Position numbers and translations under genes: made by a program | Source of the DNA: Phycicoccus jejuensis | Lineage (GTDB): Bacteria; Actinomycetota; Actinomycetes; Actinomycetales; Dermatophilaceae | DNA: 64,000 bases | Reading direction: 5' to 3' | NCBI RefSeq assembly: GCF_000720925.1 | Contig: NZ_JOEE01000005.1 | Coordinates: 159,814 to 223,813, forward strand | Shown: piece after piece, positions 1 through 9,140 of the stretch | Layout: each line of letters begins with the position of its first letter | Position numbering within the stretch: the first letter of the stretch is position 1 | Notes under the pieces: generated by a model | The model's database searches: none | What the model saw: only the letters and a program-made list of their open reading frames with translations | Told to the model about the DNA's origin: nothing

Positions 1-1
1 G

Positions 2-901
2 GCGATGCTGCGGTTCGCCGGGGGCCTGCACATCATCGGAGGGCGGATCGTCGTCGAGGCCGAGCTCGACACGGCCAGCGCGGCGCGCCGGCTGCGGCGT
101 GAGCTCGCCGAGGTGTACGGGCACACCCCGGAGGTCCTCGTCCTCGCGGCCGGGGGGCTGCGCAAGGGGAGCCGCTACGTCGTCCGGGTCGTCCAGGACG
201 GCGAGGCGCTGGCCCGGCAGACCGGCCTCATCGACAGCCGCGGCCGCCCGGTCCGCGGGCTGCCCGCCAAGGTCGTCAGCGGCTCCGTCTGCGACGCCGA
301 GGCCGCGTGGCGGGGCGCCTTCCTCGCGCACGGCTCGCTGACCGAGCCCGGGCGCTCCTCCGCCCTCGAGGTCACCTGCCCCGGGCCGGAGGCCGCGCTC
401 GCCCTCGTCGGTGCCGCCCGCCGGCTCGGCATCCAGTCCAAGGCCCGCGAGGTCCGTGGCGTCGACCGCGTCGTCATCCGCGACGGCGACGCCATCGGGG
501 CGATGCTCACCCGCCTCGGGGCGCACGACGCCGTCCTCGCCTGGGAGGAGCGCCGGATCCGGCGCGAGGTCCGGGCCACCGCCAACCGGCTCGCCAACTT
601 CGACGACGCCAACCTGCGTCGTTCGGCCCGGGCGGCGGTCGCGGCCGGGGCACGCGTCGAGCGGGCCCTGGAGATCCTCGGCGAGGAGGTGCCGGAGCAC
701 CTGCGCGAGGCCGGCGAGCTGCGGCTGCAGCACAAGCAGGCGTCCCTCGAGGAGCTCGGCCAGCTCGCCCAGCCGGTCATGACGAAGGACGCGGTCGCGG
801 GGCGCATCCGCCGCCTGCTCGCGATGGCCGACAAGAAGGCGCAGGACGAGGGCATCCCGGACACCGAGGCGGTCCTCACCGCCGACATGCTCGACGGCTG
901 A
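2..901 (+). CDS. whiA: WhiA sporulation/cell-division regulator (5' partial)
   Basis: The reading frame is open from the left edge, so the native start lies outside the window; about 28 residues appear to be missing against the usual ~326. The visible part begins with the LAGLIDADG-like N-terminal half ([20 protein letters not shown]), continues through the strongly conserved block [19 protein letters not shown] and [20 protein letters not shown], and ends in a helix-turn-helix region ([30 protein letters not shown]). WhiA is a DNA-binding regulator that in Streptomyces acts with WhiB on sporulation-septation genes and is kept in non-sporulating actinobacteria. It usually follows rapZ and yvcK and precedes gap, matching the gene to the right. 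The stop is TGA at 899-901. Confidence 0.93.
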   Translation, partial: AMLRFAGGLHIIGGRIVVEAELDTASAARRLRRELAEVYGHTPEVLVLAAGGLRKGSRYVVRVVQDGEALARQTGLIDSRGRPVRGLPAKVVSGSVCDAEAAWRGAFLAHGSLTEPGRSSALEVTCPGPEAALALVGAARRLGIQSKAREVRGVDRVVIRDGDAIGAMLTRLGAHDAVLAWEERRIRREVRATANRLANFDDANLRRSARAAVAAGARVERALEILGEEVPEHLREAGELRLQHKQASLEELGQLAQPVMTKDAVAGRIRRLLAMADKKAQDEGIPDTEAVLTADMLDG

Positions 902-990
902 GAGCGGCCCGGACCGTCTCACGGACGGGCGTGCGTAAACGGTTACTCGCCCGTACCCCGGACACCGTGATGGTGCTCCCGGGTGGGGTC

Positions 991-2067
<1,077 letters not shown>

Positions 2068-2088
2068 GCCGGGGGGACCGACCGACCC

Positions 2089-3294
2089 ATGGCTGACATC
2101 GCCTCGCTGGGCGACCTGCGCGGCAAGCGCGTCCTCGTCCGGTCAGACCTCAACGTGCCGCTCGACGGCACGACGATCACCGACGACGGCCGCATCCGGG
2201 CGTCGGTCCCCACCCTGCGGCAGCTGTCCGAGGCGGGCGCACGCGTCATCGTGTGCGCCCACCTCGGGCGCCCCAAGGGCGCGCCGGAGGAGAAGTACTC
2301 CCTCCGGCCCGTCGTCGGGCGGCTCTCAGAGCTGCTCGGCCGCGACGTCGTCTTCGCCACCGACACGGTGGGGGAGAGCGCGCGGGCCGCGGTCGACGGG
2401 ATGGCCGACGGCGACGTCGTCCTCCTCGAGAACCTCCGGTTCAACGCCGGCGAGACCGCGAAGTCCGACGAGGACCGCGCCGAGTTCGCCGACGCCCTCG
2501 CCGGGCTCGCGGACGCGTTCGTCTCCGACGGCTTCGGCGTCGTCCACCGCAAGCAGGCGTCGGTCTACGACGTCGCGACCCGGCTGCCCTCGGCCATGGG
2601 CGGGCTCGTCCACGACGAGGTCGAGGTGCTCAAGCGCCTCACCGAGTCGCCAGAGCGCCCCTACGCCGTCGTCCTCGGCGGCGCCAAGGTCGCCGACAAG
2701 CTCGCGGTCATCGACAACCTCATGGGCACGGCCGACCGCCTGCTCATCGGCGGCGGGATGCTCTTCACCTTCCTCGCGGCCCAGGGCCACGAGATCGGCA
2801 CGAGCCTGTTCGACGCCGACAGCGTCGACGCGTGCAAGGGCTACCTCGAGCGCGCCGAGCGCGAGGGCGTCGAGATCGTCCTGCCGGTCGACGTCGTCGT
2901 CGGGCGGGAGTTCTCGGCCGACACCGAGGTCGACACGGTCGCCGCGGACGCCATCCCGGCCGACACGATGGGGCTGGACATCGGCCCCGAGTCGGCCCGC
3001 CTGTACGCCGAGAAGCTCGCCGACGCGCGCACCGTGTTCTGGAACGGGCCGATGGGCGCGTTCGAGATGGAGCCGTTCGCGGCCGGCACGAAGGCCGTCG
3101 CCCAGGCGCTCGTCGACGCGACCGAGGGCGGCGCGCTGACCGTCGTCGGGGGTGGCGACTCCGCCGCCGCCGTACGGCAGCTCGGGTTCTCGGACGACCA
3201 GTTCGGGCACATCAGCACCGGCGGCGGCGCCTCCCTCGAGTACCTCGAGGGCAAGGAGCTGCCCGGCATCGCGATCCTCACGAAGGAGCACTGA
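2089..3294 (+). CDS. pgk: Phosphoglycerate kinase
   Basis: Cytosolic ATP-generating kinase that transfers the acyl-phosphate of 1,3-bisphosphoglycerate to ADP. At 401 residues it is full length. Visible family features are the N-terminal substrate-binding segment [10 protein letters not shown], the CAHLGRPKG loop, [11 protein letters not shown], the hinge/nucleotide segment [20 protein letters not shown] and the C-terminal GGGDSAAAV loop that binds the nucleotide phosphates. The ATG follows the gap stop by 21 bp, and the stop codon is immediately followed by the tpiA ATG (TGAATG), so translation of the two is probably coupled. Confidence 0.98.
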   Translation: MADIASLGDLRGKRVLVRSDLNVPLDGTTITDDGRIRASVPTLRQLSEAGARVIVCAHLGRPKGAPEEKYSLRPVVGRLSELLGRDVVFATDTVGESARAAVDGMADGDVVLLENLRFNAGETAKSDEDRAEFADALAGLADAFVSDGFGVVHRKQASVYDVATRLPSAMGGLVHDEVEVLKRLTESPERPYAVVLGGAKVADKLAVIDNLMGTADRLLIGGGMLFTFLAAQGHEIGTSLFDADSVDACKGYLERAEREGVEIVLPVDVVVGREFSADTEVDTVAADAIPADTMGLDIGPESARLYAEKLADARTVFWNGPMGAFEMEPFAAGTKAVAQALVDATEGGALTVVGGGDSAAAVRQLGFSDDQFGHISTGGGASLEYLEGKELPGIAILTKEH

Positions 3295-4092
3295 ATGGCC
3301 TCCGGCCGCACCCCGCTCATGGCGGGGAACTGGAAGATGAACCTCGACCACCTCCAGGCGACGCACCTAGTGCAGAAGCTCGACTGGACGCTCAAGGACG
3401 GCAAGCACGACTTCGGCGCCGTCGAGGTGGTCGTCCTGCCGCCGTTCACCGACATCCGCAGCGTCCAGACGCTCATCGACGGTGACCGGCTCGAGCTCAA
3501 GCACGGCGCGCAGGACCTCTCCGCTCACGCCTCCGGGGCGTACACCGGCGAGGTGAGCGGCGCGATGCTCGCGAAGCTCGGCTGCTCGTACGTGGCGGTC
3601 GGCCACAGCGAGCGGCGCGAGTACCACGGCGAGACCGACGAGGTCGTCAACAGCAAGGTCAAGGCGGCCTTCGCCGCCGGGCTGACGCCGATCTTCTGCG
3701 TCGGCGAGGGCCTGGAGGTCCGCCAGGCCGGCACGCACGTCGAGCACGTCCTCGCGCAGGTCGAGGCCGGCCTCGCGGACGTGCCCGCCGAGCAGGCCCG
3801 CACCGCCGTCGTCGCCTACGAGCCCGTGTGGGCCATCGGCACCGGCGAGGTCGCGACCCCCGACGACGCGCAGGAGGTGTGCGGGGCCATCCGCACCAAG
3901 CTCGCCGAGCTGTACTCCGGCGACGTCGCGGACGGCATCCGGGTGCTCTACGGCGGCTCGGTCAAGTCCGGCAACGTCGCGGCGATCATGGGCCAGGACG
4001 ACGTCGACGGCGCGCTCGTCGGCGGGGCCTCGCTCGAGGCGGGCGAGTTCGCGGCCATCTGCCGTTTCCGCGACCACCGCGGCACCGTCTGA
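3295..4092 (+). CDS. tpiA: Triosephosphate isomerase
   Basis: Interconverts dihydroxyacetone phosphate and glyceraldehyde 3-phosphate in the cytosol. The 265-residue protein has all three catalytic elements of the TIM barrel: the Lys in GNWKMN (residue 14), the His in VGHSERREY, and the Glu in the loop-6 region [11 protein letters not shown]. The phosphate-binding YGGSVK and the C-terminal ALVGGASL are also present. Its ATG abuts the pgk stop with no intervening base, which supports co-transcription and translational coupling. It is the last enzyme of the glycolytic run; secG follows after about 100 bp. Confidence 0.98.
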   Translation: MASGRTPLMAGNWKMNLDHLQATHLVQKLDWTLKDGKHDFGAVEVVVLPPFTDIRSVQTLIDGDRLELKHGAQDLSAHASGAYTGEVSGAMLAKLGCSYVAVGHSERREYHGETDEVVNSKVKAAFAAGLTPIFCVGEGLEVRQAGTHVEHVLAQVEAGLADVPAEQARTAVVAYEPVWAIGTGEVATPDDAQEVCGAIRTKLAELYSGDVADGIRVLYGGSVKSGNVAAIMGQDDVDGALVGGASLEAGEFAAICRFRDHRGTV

Positions 4093-4193
4093 CCCGATCC
4101 GTGCCGCCGCGCCCGCCGGGGTCGCGGCGGCCGGGCCGGGCAGCGGTTATCCTTGTCCGGTTGTCCCCGACCCCCACACCGAAGGATCCCTCC

Positions 4194-4436
4194 GTGGACG
4201 CGGTTCGTATCGGCCTCCAGGTCCTCCTGGTCATCGGAGGCCTGTTCCTGACCCTCCTCATCCTGCTCCACAAGGGCAAGGGTGGCGGACTCTCGGACAT
4301 GTTCGGCGGTGGCATGTCGAGCTCGCTCGGCGGCTCGTCCGTGGCCGAGCGCAACCTCGACCGCATCACCGTCGGGGTGGCGGCCGTGTGGTTCACCTGC
4401 GTCGTCGGTCTCGGCGTCCTCGAGCGGTTCGCCTGA
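4194..4436 (+). CDS. secG: Preprotein translocase subunit SecG
   Basis: Small inner-membrane partner of the SecYE channel that assists SecA-driven export. The 80-residue protein has the SecG plan: a first membrane helix near residues 5-25 (LQVLLVIGGLFLTLLILLH), a charged Gly/Ser-rich cytosolic loop (KGKGGGLSDMFGGGM) and a second helix near residues 58-77. The GTG start at 4194 is preceded by GAAGGA at a normal distance. The position after tpiA and before rbpA is the usual actinobacterial order. An extended reading frame upstream is only overlap with the tpiA region. Confidence 0.95.
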   Translation: MDAVRIGLQVLLVIGGLFLTLLILLHKGKGGGLSDMFGGGMSSSLGGSSVAERNLDRITVGVAAVWFTCVVGLGVLERFA

Positions 4437-4449
4437 GAGGGGCTGGACG

Positions 4450-4800
4450 ATGGCTGGTGGTAACGCGATCCGTGGCTCGCGCGTCGGCGCGGGCCCCATG
4501 GGAGAGGCCGAGCGCGGCGAGGCCGCGCCCCGGCGCTACGTCTCCTTCTGGTGCTCCAACGGGCACGAGACGAAGCCCAGCTTCGCCGAGGAGGCCGGCC
4601 TGGTCGTCCCCGAGCAGTGGGACTGCCCGCGCTGCGGCTTCCCGGCCGGGCAGGACCGGGACAACCCGCCGGCCCCGCCGAAGGTCGAGCCCTACAAGAC
4701 GCACCTCGCGTACGTGAAGGAGCGCCGCTCGGACGAGGACGGCCAGGCCATCCTCGACGAGGCCCTCGCGAGCCTGCGCGGCCGCGGCCTCATCCAGTGA
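4450..4800 (+). CDS. rbpA: RNA polymerase-binding protein RbpA
   Basis: Actinobacteria-specific RNA polymerase accessory protein that binds the principal sigma factor and stabilises the open promoter complex. The 116-residue product starts MAGGNAIRGSRVGAGP, a basic N-terminal tail, followed by the RbpA core RRYVSFWCSNGHETKPSF and the second Cys pair WDCPRCGFPAGQD. The C-terminal sigma-interaction segment includes KTHLAYVKERRSDEDG. A GAGAGGGG purine run precedes the ATG. It is separated from secG by 13 bp, so the two probably share a transcript, which ends at the strong hairpin just downstream. Its presence fits the many promoters with little -35 similarity seen across the window. Confidence 0.95.
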   Translation: MAGGNAIRGSRVGAGPMGEAERGEAAPRRYVSFWCSNGHETKPSFAEEAGLVVPEQWDCPRCGFPAGQDRDNPPAPPKVEPYKTHLAYVKERRSDEDGQAILDEALASLRGRGLIQ

Positions 4801-4827
4801 GGCGCTGAGCTCCTCGCACGAACGCAC

Positions 4828-4856
4828 GCGACCCCCGGCCAGCGGCCGGGGGTCGC
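4828..4856 (+). terminator. Rho-independent-type terminator after rbpA
   Basis: A perfect 13-bp stem (GCGACCCCCGGCC with its complement) closes a 3-nt AGC loop, 27 bp after the rbpA stop. There is no U-tract, as is common in high-GC actinobacteria. Confidence 0.85.
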
Positions 4857-4933
4857 TGTGTGTTCGGCGTGCTGACGTTCCCCAGCTCCATACCCCTCCG
4901 ACCCCTGACACCCAGGGTCAGAGGGGTCGGCCC

Positions 4934-5149
4934 GCCGCTGTCGTTCGCTCCCGATGCTGACGCACTCATGACGAGCGGTCGCCGAGCAGCTGCTCGTCCC
5001 ATGTGCTCCGGATGGTGGACCAGACACGATGAACGGCCCTTCATCCGCCGCTCGTCCCGTGTGCTCCGGATGCTGGAGCAGTCATGATGAGCGGTCGGGT
5101 GCAACCGCTCATCATGACTGCGCCGAGGGGTGGAGCGAACGACAGCGGC
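4934..5149. repeat. 216-bp nested inverted-repeat element (MITE/REP-like or structured RNA)
   Basis: This non-coding stretch is bounded by perfect 18-bp inverted repeats (4934-4951 and 5132-5149, starting GCCGCTGTCGTTCG). Inside are a 14-bp palindrome CGAGCAGCTGCTCG (4983-4996), two ~32-bp direct repeats (4992-5023 and 5050-5081), a small hairpin GATGAA/TTCATC (5028-5045) and a perfect 17-bp inverted repeat with an 8-nt loop (5079-5095/5104-5120). The direct repeats differ by a compensatory pair: TGGT..ACCA in copy 1, TGCT..AGCA in copy 2, keeping a palindrome in each. No target duplication is obvious. A further imperfect hairpin lies just outside at 4898-4930. No plausible protein is encoded. 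Confidence 0.7.
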
Positions 5150-5187
5150 CGCGCGAGTACTGACAACTCGGCCAGGTCCGCGCTCGC

Positions 5188-5230
5188 TCGAGGTGAAACC
5201 CGACCTCGTGGCGGTCGGGTTTCACCTCGA
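5188..5230. terminator. 18-bp hairpin, candidate bidirectional terminator
   Basis: A perfect 18-bp stem (5188-5205 with 5213-5230, starting TCGAGGTGAAACCC) and a 7-nt loop lie 20 bp beyond the stop of the minus-strand gene at 5251. It is well placed to end the leftward pentose-phosphate operon, but it may also belong to the adjacent repeat cluster. Confidence 0.6.
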
Positions 5231-5250
5231 ACCGGCAACGGGGTGGTGAC

Positions 5251-5727
5251 TCAGCGGCGGGCGGTGCGGGCCAGGTGGCCGACGACGTTCTCGACCCAGT
5301 CCTGCTCGCGCTGCATCCACCGCACCGCGACGAGCGTGCGCACGACGACCGGCACCCCGCGGCGCGGCGGCTCGACGGCGAGGTCGGTGCCGAACGGGTC
5401 GGTGCTGACGACCCAGCGGTAGCCGGCGCCGACGAGGTGGTCGCCGACCGCCGTCGCCACGACCGTCACGGCCTCGGGCCCCTCGGCCTCGTCACCCCGC
5501 GCGAGGGCCGCCGACCACGCCGCGGCGATCGTCGCCAGGTCGGCGGGGTCGATGCCGTGCTCGGCGTAGCGCAGGCGGTAAGCCTCGAGCCGCGCCTCCT
5601 CCTCGCCGGTCAGCGGACGCGTCGCGACCTCCTCGACCGGCTCGACGCCGTCGTTGCCACCGGGCCCGTCGTCGGCGACGACCGCGTCGTCGTCGCCGCG
5701 GGTGCGCCAGCGGTCGAGGATGCCCAC
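5251..5727 (-). CDS. Uncharacterised protein at the end of the pentose-phosphate operon
   Basis: I do not recognise a named family. The GTG at 5727 gives a 158-residue protein beginning VGILDRWRTRGDDDAVVADD; longer starts would run into low-complexity Arg/Ser-rich sequence antisense to pgl. After an acidic low-complexity N-terminus, residues ~45-158 look globular, with a helical segment (EEEARLEAYRLRYAEHGIDP) and a beta-rich half (GYRWVVSTDPFGTDLAVEP, GVPVVVRTLVAVRWM). No signal peptide or membrane helix is visible. It begins 4 bp after the pgl stop and codon use matches its neighbours, so it is almost certainly expressed as the last gene of the tkt-pgl transcript. A role linked to sugar-phosphate metabolism is guilt by association only. 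Confidence 0.75.
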   Translation of the reverse strand: MGILDRWRTRGDDDAVVADDGPGGNDGVEPVEEVATRPLTGEEEARLEAYRLRYAEHGIDPADLATIAAAWSAALARGDEAEGPEAVTVVATAVGDHLVGAGYRWVVSTDPFGTDLAVEPPRRGVPVVVRTLVAVRWMQREQDWVENVVGHLARTARR

Positions 5728-5731
5728 GGCG

Positions 5732-6466
5732 TCAGCCCCGGTCCAGGTCGGCGGCGGCGTCGGTGTCGACGAGCCAGAGCGTCTGCTCGCTGCCGTGGAC
5801 GTGCGCGGCCGGCGTCTCCTCGAACGGCGACCCGGTGACCCCGCGACGGACGGCGTCCGCCTTGTCGCCACCGGCGACGAGGAACCACACGAGGCGCGAA
5901 CGTTCGAGGCACTCGCGGGTCAGCGACACCCGGTCCGGCGGCGGCTTGGGGGAGTCGTGCACCGCGACGGCCATCGCATCGGTCGTCCCGGCGGCCGGGT
6001 GGTGCGGGAAGAGCGAGGCGATGTGCCCGTCCGGCCCGACCCCGAGCACCATGACGTCGAACGCGCCGTTGCCCGCCGCGTGGATGGCCTCGGCGTAGGC
6101 GTGCGCCGACTCCTCGGCCGAGGCCGAGCTGTCCGGCCCGGCGACGCGGTGGACGTGCGCGGGGTCGAGCCCGAGCGTGTCGAGACCGGCCTCGTCGTTC
6201 TGGGTGTCGTTGCGGTCGGGGTCACCGGCGGGCAGGTAGCGCTCGTCGCCCCACCAGACGTGGACCCGCGCCCAGTCGACCGCCGCCCGCGCCGGGGTGG
6301 CGGCGAGCGAGCGGACGATCTCGGAGCCCATCGAGCCGCCGGTCAGCGACACGTGGGCCACCCCGCGAACGGACTGCGCGTCGACGAGCGCGACGACGAG
6401 CCGCGCCGCCGCGGCGTCCGCGAGGGCCTGCTTGGACGGGTGGACGACGACGGTGCTCCCGCTCAC
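5732..6466 (-). CDS. pgl: 6-phosphogluconolactonase
   Basis: Hydrolyses 6-phosphogluconolactone to 6-phosphogluconate, the second step of the oxidative pentose-phosphate path. The 244-residue product has the DevB/SOL-type signatures: the phosphate-binding segment VSLTGGSMGSEIV, VHVWWGDERYLPAGDPDRN, and the family block GVGPDGHIASLFPHHP. The GTG at 6466 overlaps the opcA stop in a GTGA arrangement, indicating translational coupling. It follows zwf and opcA, so enzymes for the first two pathway steps are made from one message. Length and motifs are complete. Confidence 0.95.
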   Translation of the reverse strand: MSGSTVVVHPSKQALADAAAARLVVALVDAQSVRGVAHVSLTGGSMGSEIVRSLAATPARAAVDWARVHVWWGDERYLPAGDPDRNDTQNDEAGLDTLGLDPAHVHRVAGPDSSASAEESAHAYAEAIHAAGNGAFDVMVLGVGPDGHIASLFPHHPAAGTTDAMAVAVHDSPKPPPDRVSLTRECLERSRLVWFLVAGGDKADAVRRGVTGSPFEETPAAHVHGSEQTLWLVDTDAAADLDRG

Positions 6467-7599
6467 GAGCGACGCTCCTTGACCTCGGCGAGCTTGGCCG
6501 CCGCGGCGGCCTTGACGGTCTCGGTGTCCGCGCCGTCCTCGGGCATCGGGCGCTTCTCGACCATCGCCGAGCTGCCGGCCACGCGAGCGGCCCGGCGCAG
6601 GCGCTGGGTCGTGCGCTCGGCCTCGGCCGGCGACGGGGCCGCCCCGGCCTTGACCGCCTCGCTCGCGGTGCGGCGTGCGCTCGTCAGCGTCGGGAAGCCC
6701 TTGGTGAGGGCGTCCTCGTAGACCTCGTCGGGGTCGAGCCGGCGCAGCTCGTCGGCCAGGCACTCGGCGTCCGAACGGTGCGGCAGCGCGAGCGTGCGGT
6801 CCGGCTGGCCGACCTGGCGCAGCATCGACGTGCTGCCGTCCTCCGGACGGACCAGGTCGACCGTGCCGCTCTTGCGCTCGAGACGGACCGAGATGATGCC
6901 CGAGCCGCTCTTGGAGCGGGCGAGCGACACGGGGCAGCGCAGCCTGCTCGCCAGCCATCCGGCGAGCAGCTCGCCCGACGGGCTGTCCGGGGCCGCGACG
7001 ACGAGCGCCTCGGTGACCGGCTCGAACGGCGGCTGGTCGAGGGCAGCGGTGAGCAGCCCGCGCCACAGCGTGATGCGTGACCAGGCGAGGTCGGTGTCGC
7101 CGGGCGCGTACGACTTCGCGAGCCGCTTGAGGACCGTCTTCGGCGGCCCCTGCGTCCGGGCCGCGTCGGTGATGCGGCGCTGGGCCATCTCGCCGATCGG
7201 GTCCTTCGAGGGGTCCTTCGGGGCCTCGGCCGGCCACCACGCCACGATCGGCGAGTCGGCGAGCAGGAGCGGGGTGACGACGGCGCGGCCGTGGCTCGCG
7301 AGCCGGCCGTACAGCCGGAGCACGACGACCTCGGACGCGCCGGCGTCGCCGCCCACGCGGATCTGGCCGTCGAGGCGGGCGGCGCCGCGGCGGTTGCTCC
7401 CGACGACGACGATGATCCGGCAGGGGTGCTGCCGGCTCGCGTCGTTGGCGACCTCGATGGCCTCCTCGGCCTCCGCCTCGTCGACGACGACGACGAGGGT
7501 GAGGACGCGGGAGAGCGCCATCGCGCCGGTGTCGGAGCGCAGGGCGACGAGCTTCTTCGAGACCGCCGCGGTCGAGGTGTTGGGCAGGTCGACGATCAA
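6463..7599 (-). CDS. opcA: Glucose-6-phosphate dehydrogenase assembly protein OpcA
   Basis: OpcA is needed for assembly or activity of Zwf in actinobacteria and cyanobacteria. The protein shows the family features IIVVVGSNRRGAARLDGQIR, LLADSPIVAWWPAEAPKDP and DLAWSRITLWRGLL. I prefer the TTG at 7599: it overlaps the zwf stop (TTGA), is preceded five bases away by GGAGG, and yields the usual N-terminus IVDLPNTSTAAVSKKL. A GTG at 7611 is the alternative and would add four residues. A charged C-terminal tail (AAAAAKLAEVKERRS) ends in the overlap with pgl. Confidence 0.93.
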   Translation of the reverse strand: MIVDLPNTSTAAVSKKLVALRSDTGAMALSRVLTLVVVVDEAEAEEAIEVANDASRQHPCRIIVVVGSNRRGAARLDGQIRVGGDAGASEVVVLRLYGRLASHGRAVVTPLLLADSPIVAWWPAEAPKDPSKDPIGEMAQRRITDAARTQGPPKTVLKRLAKSYAPGDTDLAWSRITLWRGLLTAALDQPPFEPVTEALVVAAPDSPSGELLAGWLASRLRCPVSLARSKSGSGIISVRLERKSGTVDLVRPEDGSTSMLRQVGQPDRTLALPHRSDAECLADELRRLDPDEVYEDALTKGFPTLTSARRTASEAVKAGAAPSPAEAERTTQRLRRAARVAGSSAMVEKRPMPEDGADTETVKAAAAAKLAEVKERRS

Positions 7600-9140
7600 G
7601 GCAGCCTCCACTCGCGTCCGTCACGGTGCATCAGCTCGTCGGCCGACGCGGGGCCCCAGCCACCCGAGGCGTACTGCTCGGGGGCCTTGCCCTTCGTCGC
7701 CCAGAACTTCTCGATGGGGTCGAGGATCTGCCACGAGAGCTCGACCTCCTCGTGCCGCGGGAAGAGCGGCGGCTCGCCGAGGAGCACGTCGAGGATGAGC
7801 CGCTCGTAGGCCTCGGGGGAGGACTCGGTGAACGCGCGGCCGTAGCCGAAGTCCATCGTCACGTCGCGCACCTCCATCTGCGAGCCGGGCACCTTGGCGC
7901 CGAACCGCAGGGTGACACCCTCGTCGGGCTGGACCCGGATGACGATGGCGTTCTGCCCGAGCTCCTCGGTGGCGGTGTGCGTGAACGGCAGGTGCGGTGC
8001 CTGCTTGAAGACGACCGCGATCTCCGTGACGCGCTTGCCGAGCCGCTTGCCGGTGCGCAGGTAGAACGGCACGCCGGCCCAGCGGCGCGTGTCGACCTCG
8101 AGGCGCACCGCGGCGTAGGTCTCGGTGGCGGAGCCGTCGGCGACGCCGTCCTCGTCGAGGTAGCCGACGACCTCCTCGCCGCCCTGCCAGCCGCGGGAGT
8201 ACTGCCCCCGCGCGGTGCCGGACGCGAGGTCGTGGGGGATGCGCACCGCCGAGAGGACCTTCTCCTTCTCGAGGCGCAGCCCGTGCGCGTCGAACGACAC
8301 CGGCTCCTCCATCGCCGTCAGGGCCATGAGCTGGAGCAGGTGGTTCTGGATGACGTCGCGCGCCGCGCCGATGCCGTCGTAGTACCCGGCGCGGCCGCCG
8401 ATGCCGATGTCCTCGGCCATCGTGATCTGCACGTGGTCGACGTAGTTCGCGTTCCACACCGGCTCGAACATCTGGTTCGCGAAGCGCAGCGCCAGGAGGT
8501 TCTGGACCGTCTCCTTGCCGAGGTAGTGGTCGATCCGGAAGACCGAGTCGGCCGGGAAGACGTTCTCGACGATGTCGTTGAGCTCGCGGGCGGAGGCGAG
8601 GTCGTGCCCGAACGGCTTCTCGATGACGACCCGGCGCCACGACCCGCTCTGCGGGGTCGAGAGGCCGGAGCGCTCGAGCTGCTCGCAGACGATCGCGAAC
8701 GACCCCGGGGGGATCGAGAGGTAGAACGCGTGGTTGCCGCCGGTGCCGCGCTGCTCGTCGAGCTCGGCGACGGTCTCGGCGAGGAGGTCGAACGCGGCGT
8801 CGTCGTCGAAGCTGCCCGGGACGAACCGGATGCCCTCGGCGAGCGTGCGCCACACCTCCTCGCGGAACGGGGTGCGGGCGCGCTCCTTGACCGACTCGTA
8901 GACGATCTTCCCGAAGTCCTGGTCCTCCCAGTCGCGGCGGGCGAACCCGACGAGCGAGAAGCCGGGCGGCAGGAGACCCCGGTTGGCGAGGTCGTAGATC
9001 GCCGGCATGAGCTTCTTGCGGGCGAGGTCACCGGTGACACCGAAGAGCACCATCGAGCACGGGCCCGCGATCCGGGGCAGGCGCTTGTCGCGCGGGTCCC
9101 GCAGCGGGTTCTGCTCGGCCGTGACGCGAGCCGGGCTCAT
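7596..9140 (-). CDS. zwf: Glucose-6-phosphate 1-dehydrogenase
   Basis: Oxidises glucose 6-phosphate to 6-phosphogluconolactone with NADP and is the entry point of the oxidative pentose-phosphate path. The 514-residue protein carries the nucleotide-binding LFGVTGDLARKKLMPAIY near residue 33, VIEKPFGHDLASAREL, and the active-site signature RIDHYLGKETVQNL. The C-terminal half holds the substrate and dimer elements (RTGKRLGKRVTEI, RLILDVLLGEPPLFPRHEE). Its ATG overlaps the pgi stop (ATGA) and its stop overlaps the opcA TTG, so it is embedded in the operon. Confidence 0.97.
   Translation of the reverse strand: MSPARVTAEQNPLRDPRDKRLPRIAGPCSMVLFGVTGDLARKKLMPAIYDLANRGLLPPGFSLVGFARRDWEDQDFGKIVYESVKERARTPFREEVWRTLAEGIRFVPGSFDDDAAFDLLAETVAELDEQRGTGGNHAFYLSIPPGSFAIVCEQLERSGLSTPQSGSWRRVVIEKPFGHDLASARELNDIVENVFPADSVFRIDHYLGKETVQNLLALRFANQMFEPVWNANYVDHVQITMAEDIGIGGRAGYYDGIGAARDVIQNHLLQLMALTAMEEPVSFDAHGLRLEKEKVLSAVRIPHDLASGTARGQYSRGWQGGEEVVGYLDEDGVADGSATETYAAVRLEVDTRRWAGVPFYLRTGKRLGKRVTEIAVVFKQAPHLPFTHTATEELGQNAIVIRVQPDEGVTLRFGAKVPGSQMEVRDVTMDFGYGRAFTESSPEAYERLILDVLLGEPPLFPRHEEVELSWQILDPIEKFWATKGKAPEQYASGGWGPASADELMHRDGREWRLP

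Noticed and set aside
4861..5250. Short frames on both strands in the rbpA-distal spacer
   Set aside because: They are created by the repeats, lack ribosome sites or leaderless boxes, and carry no recognisable protein features.
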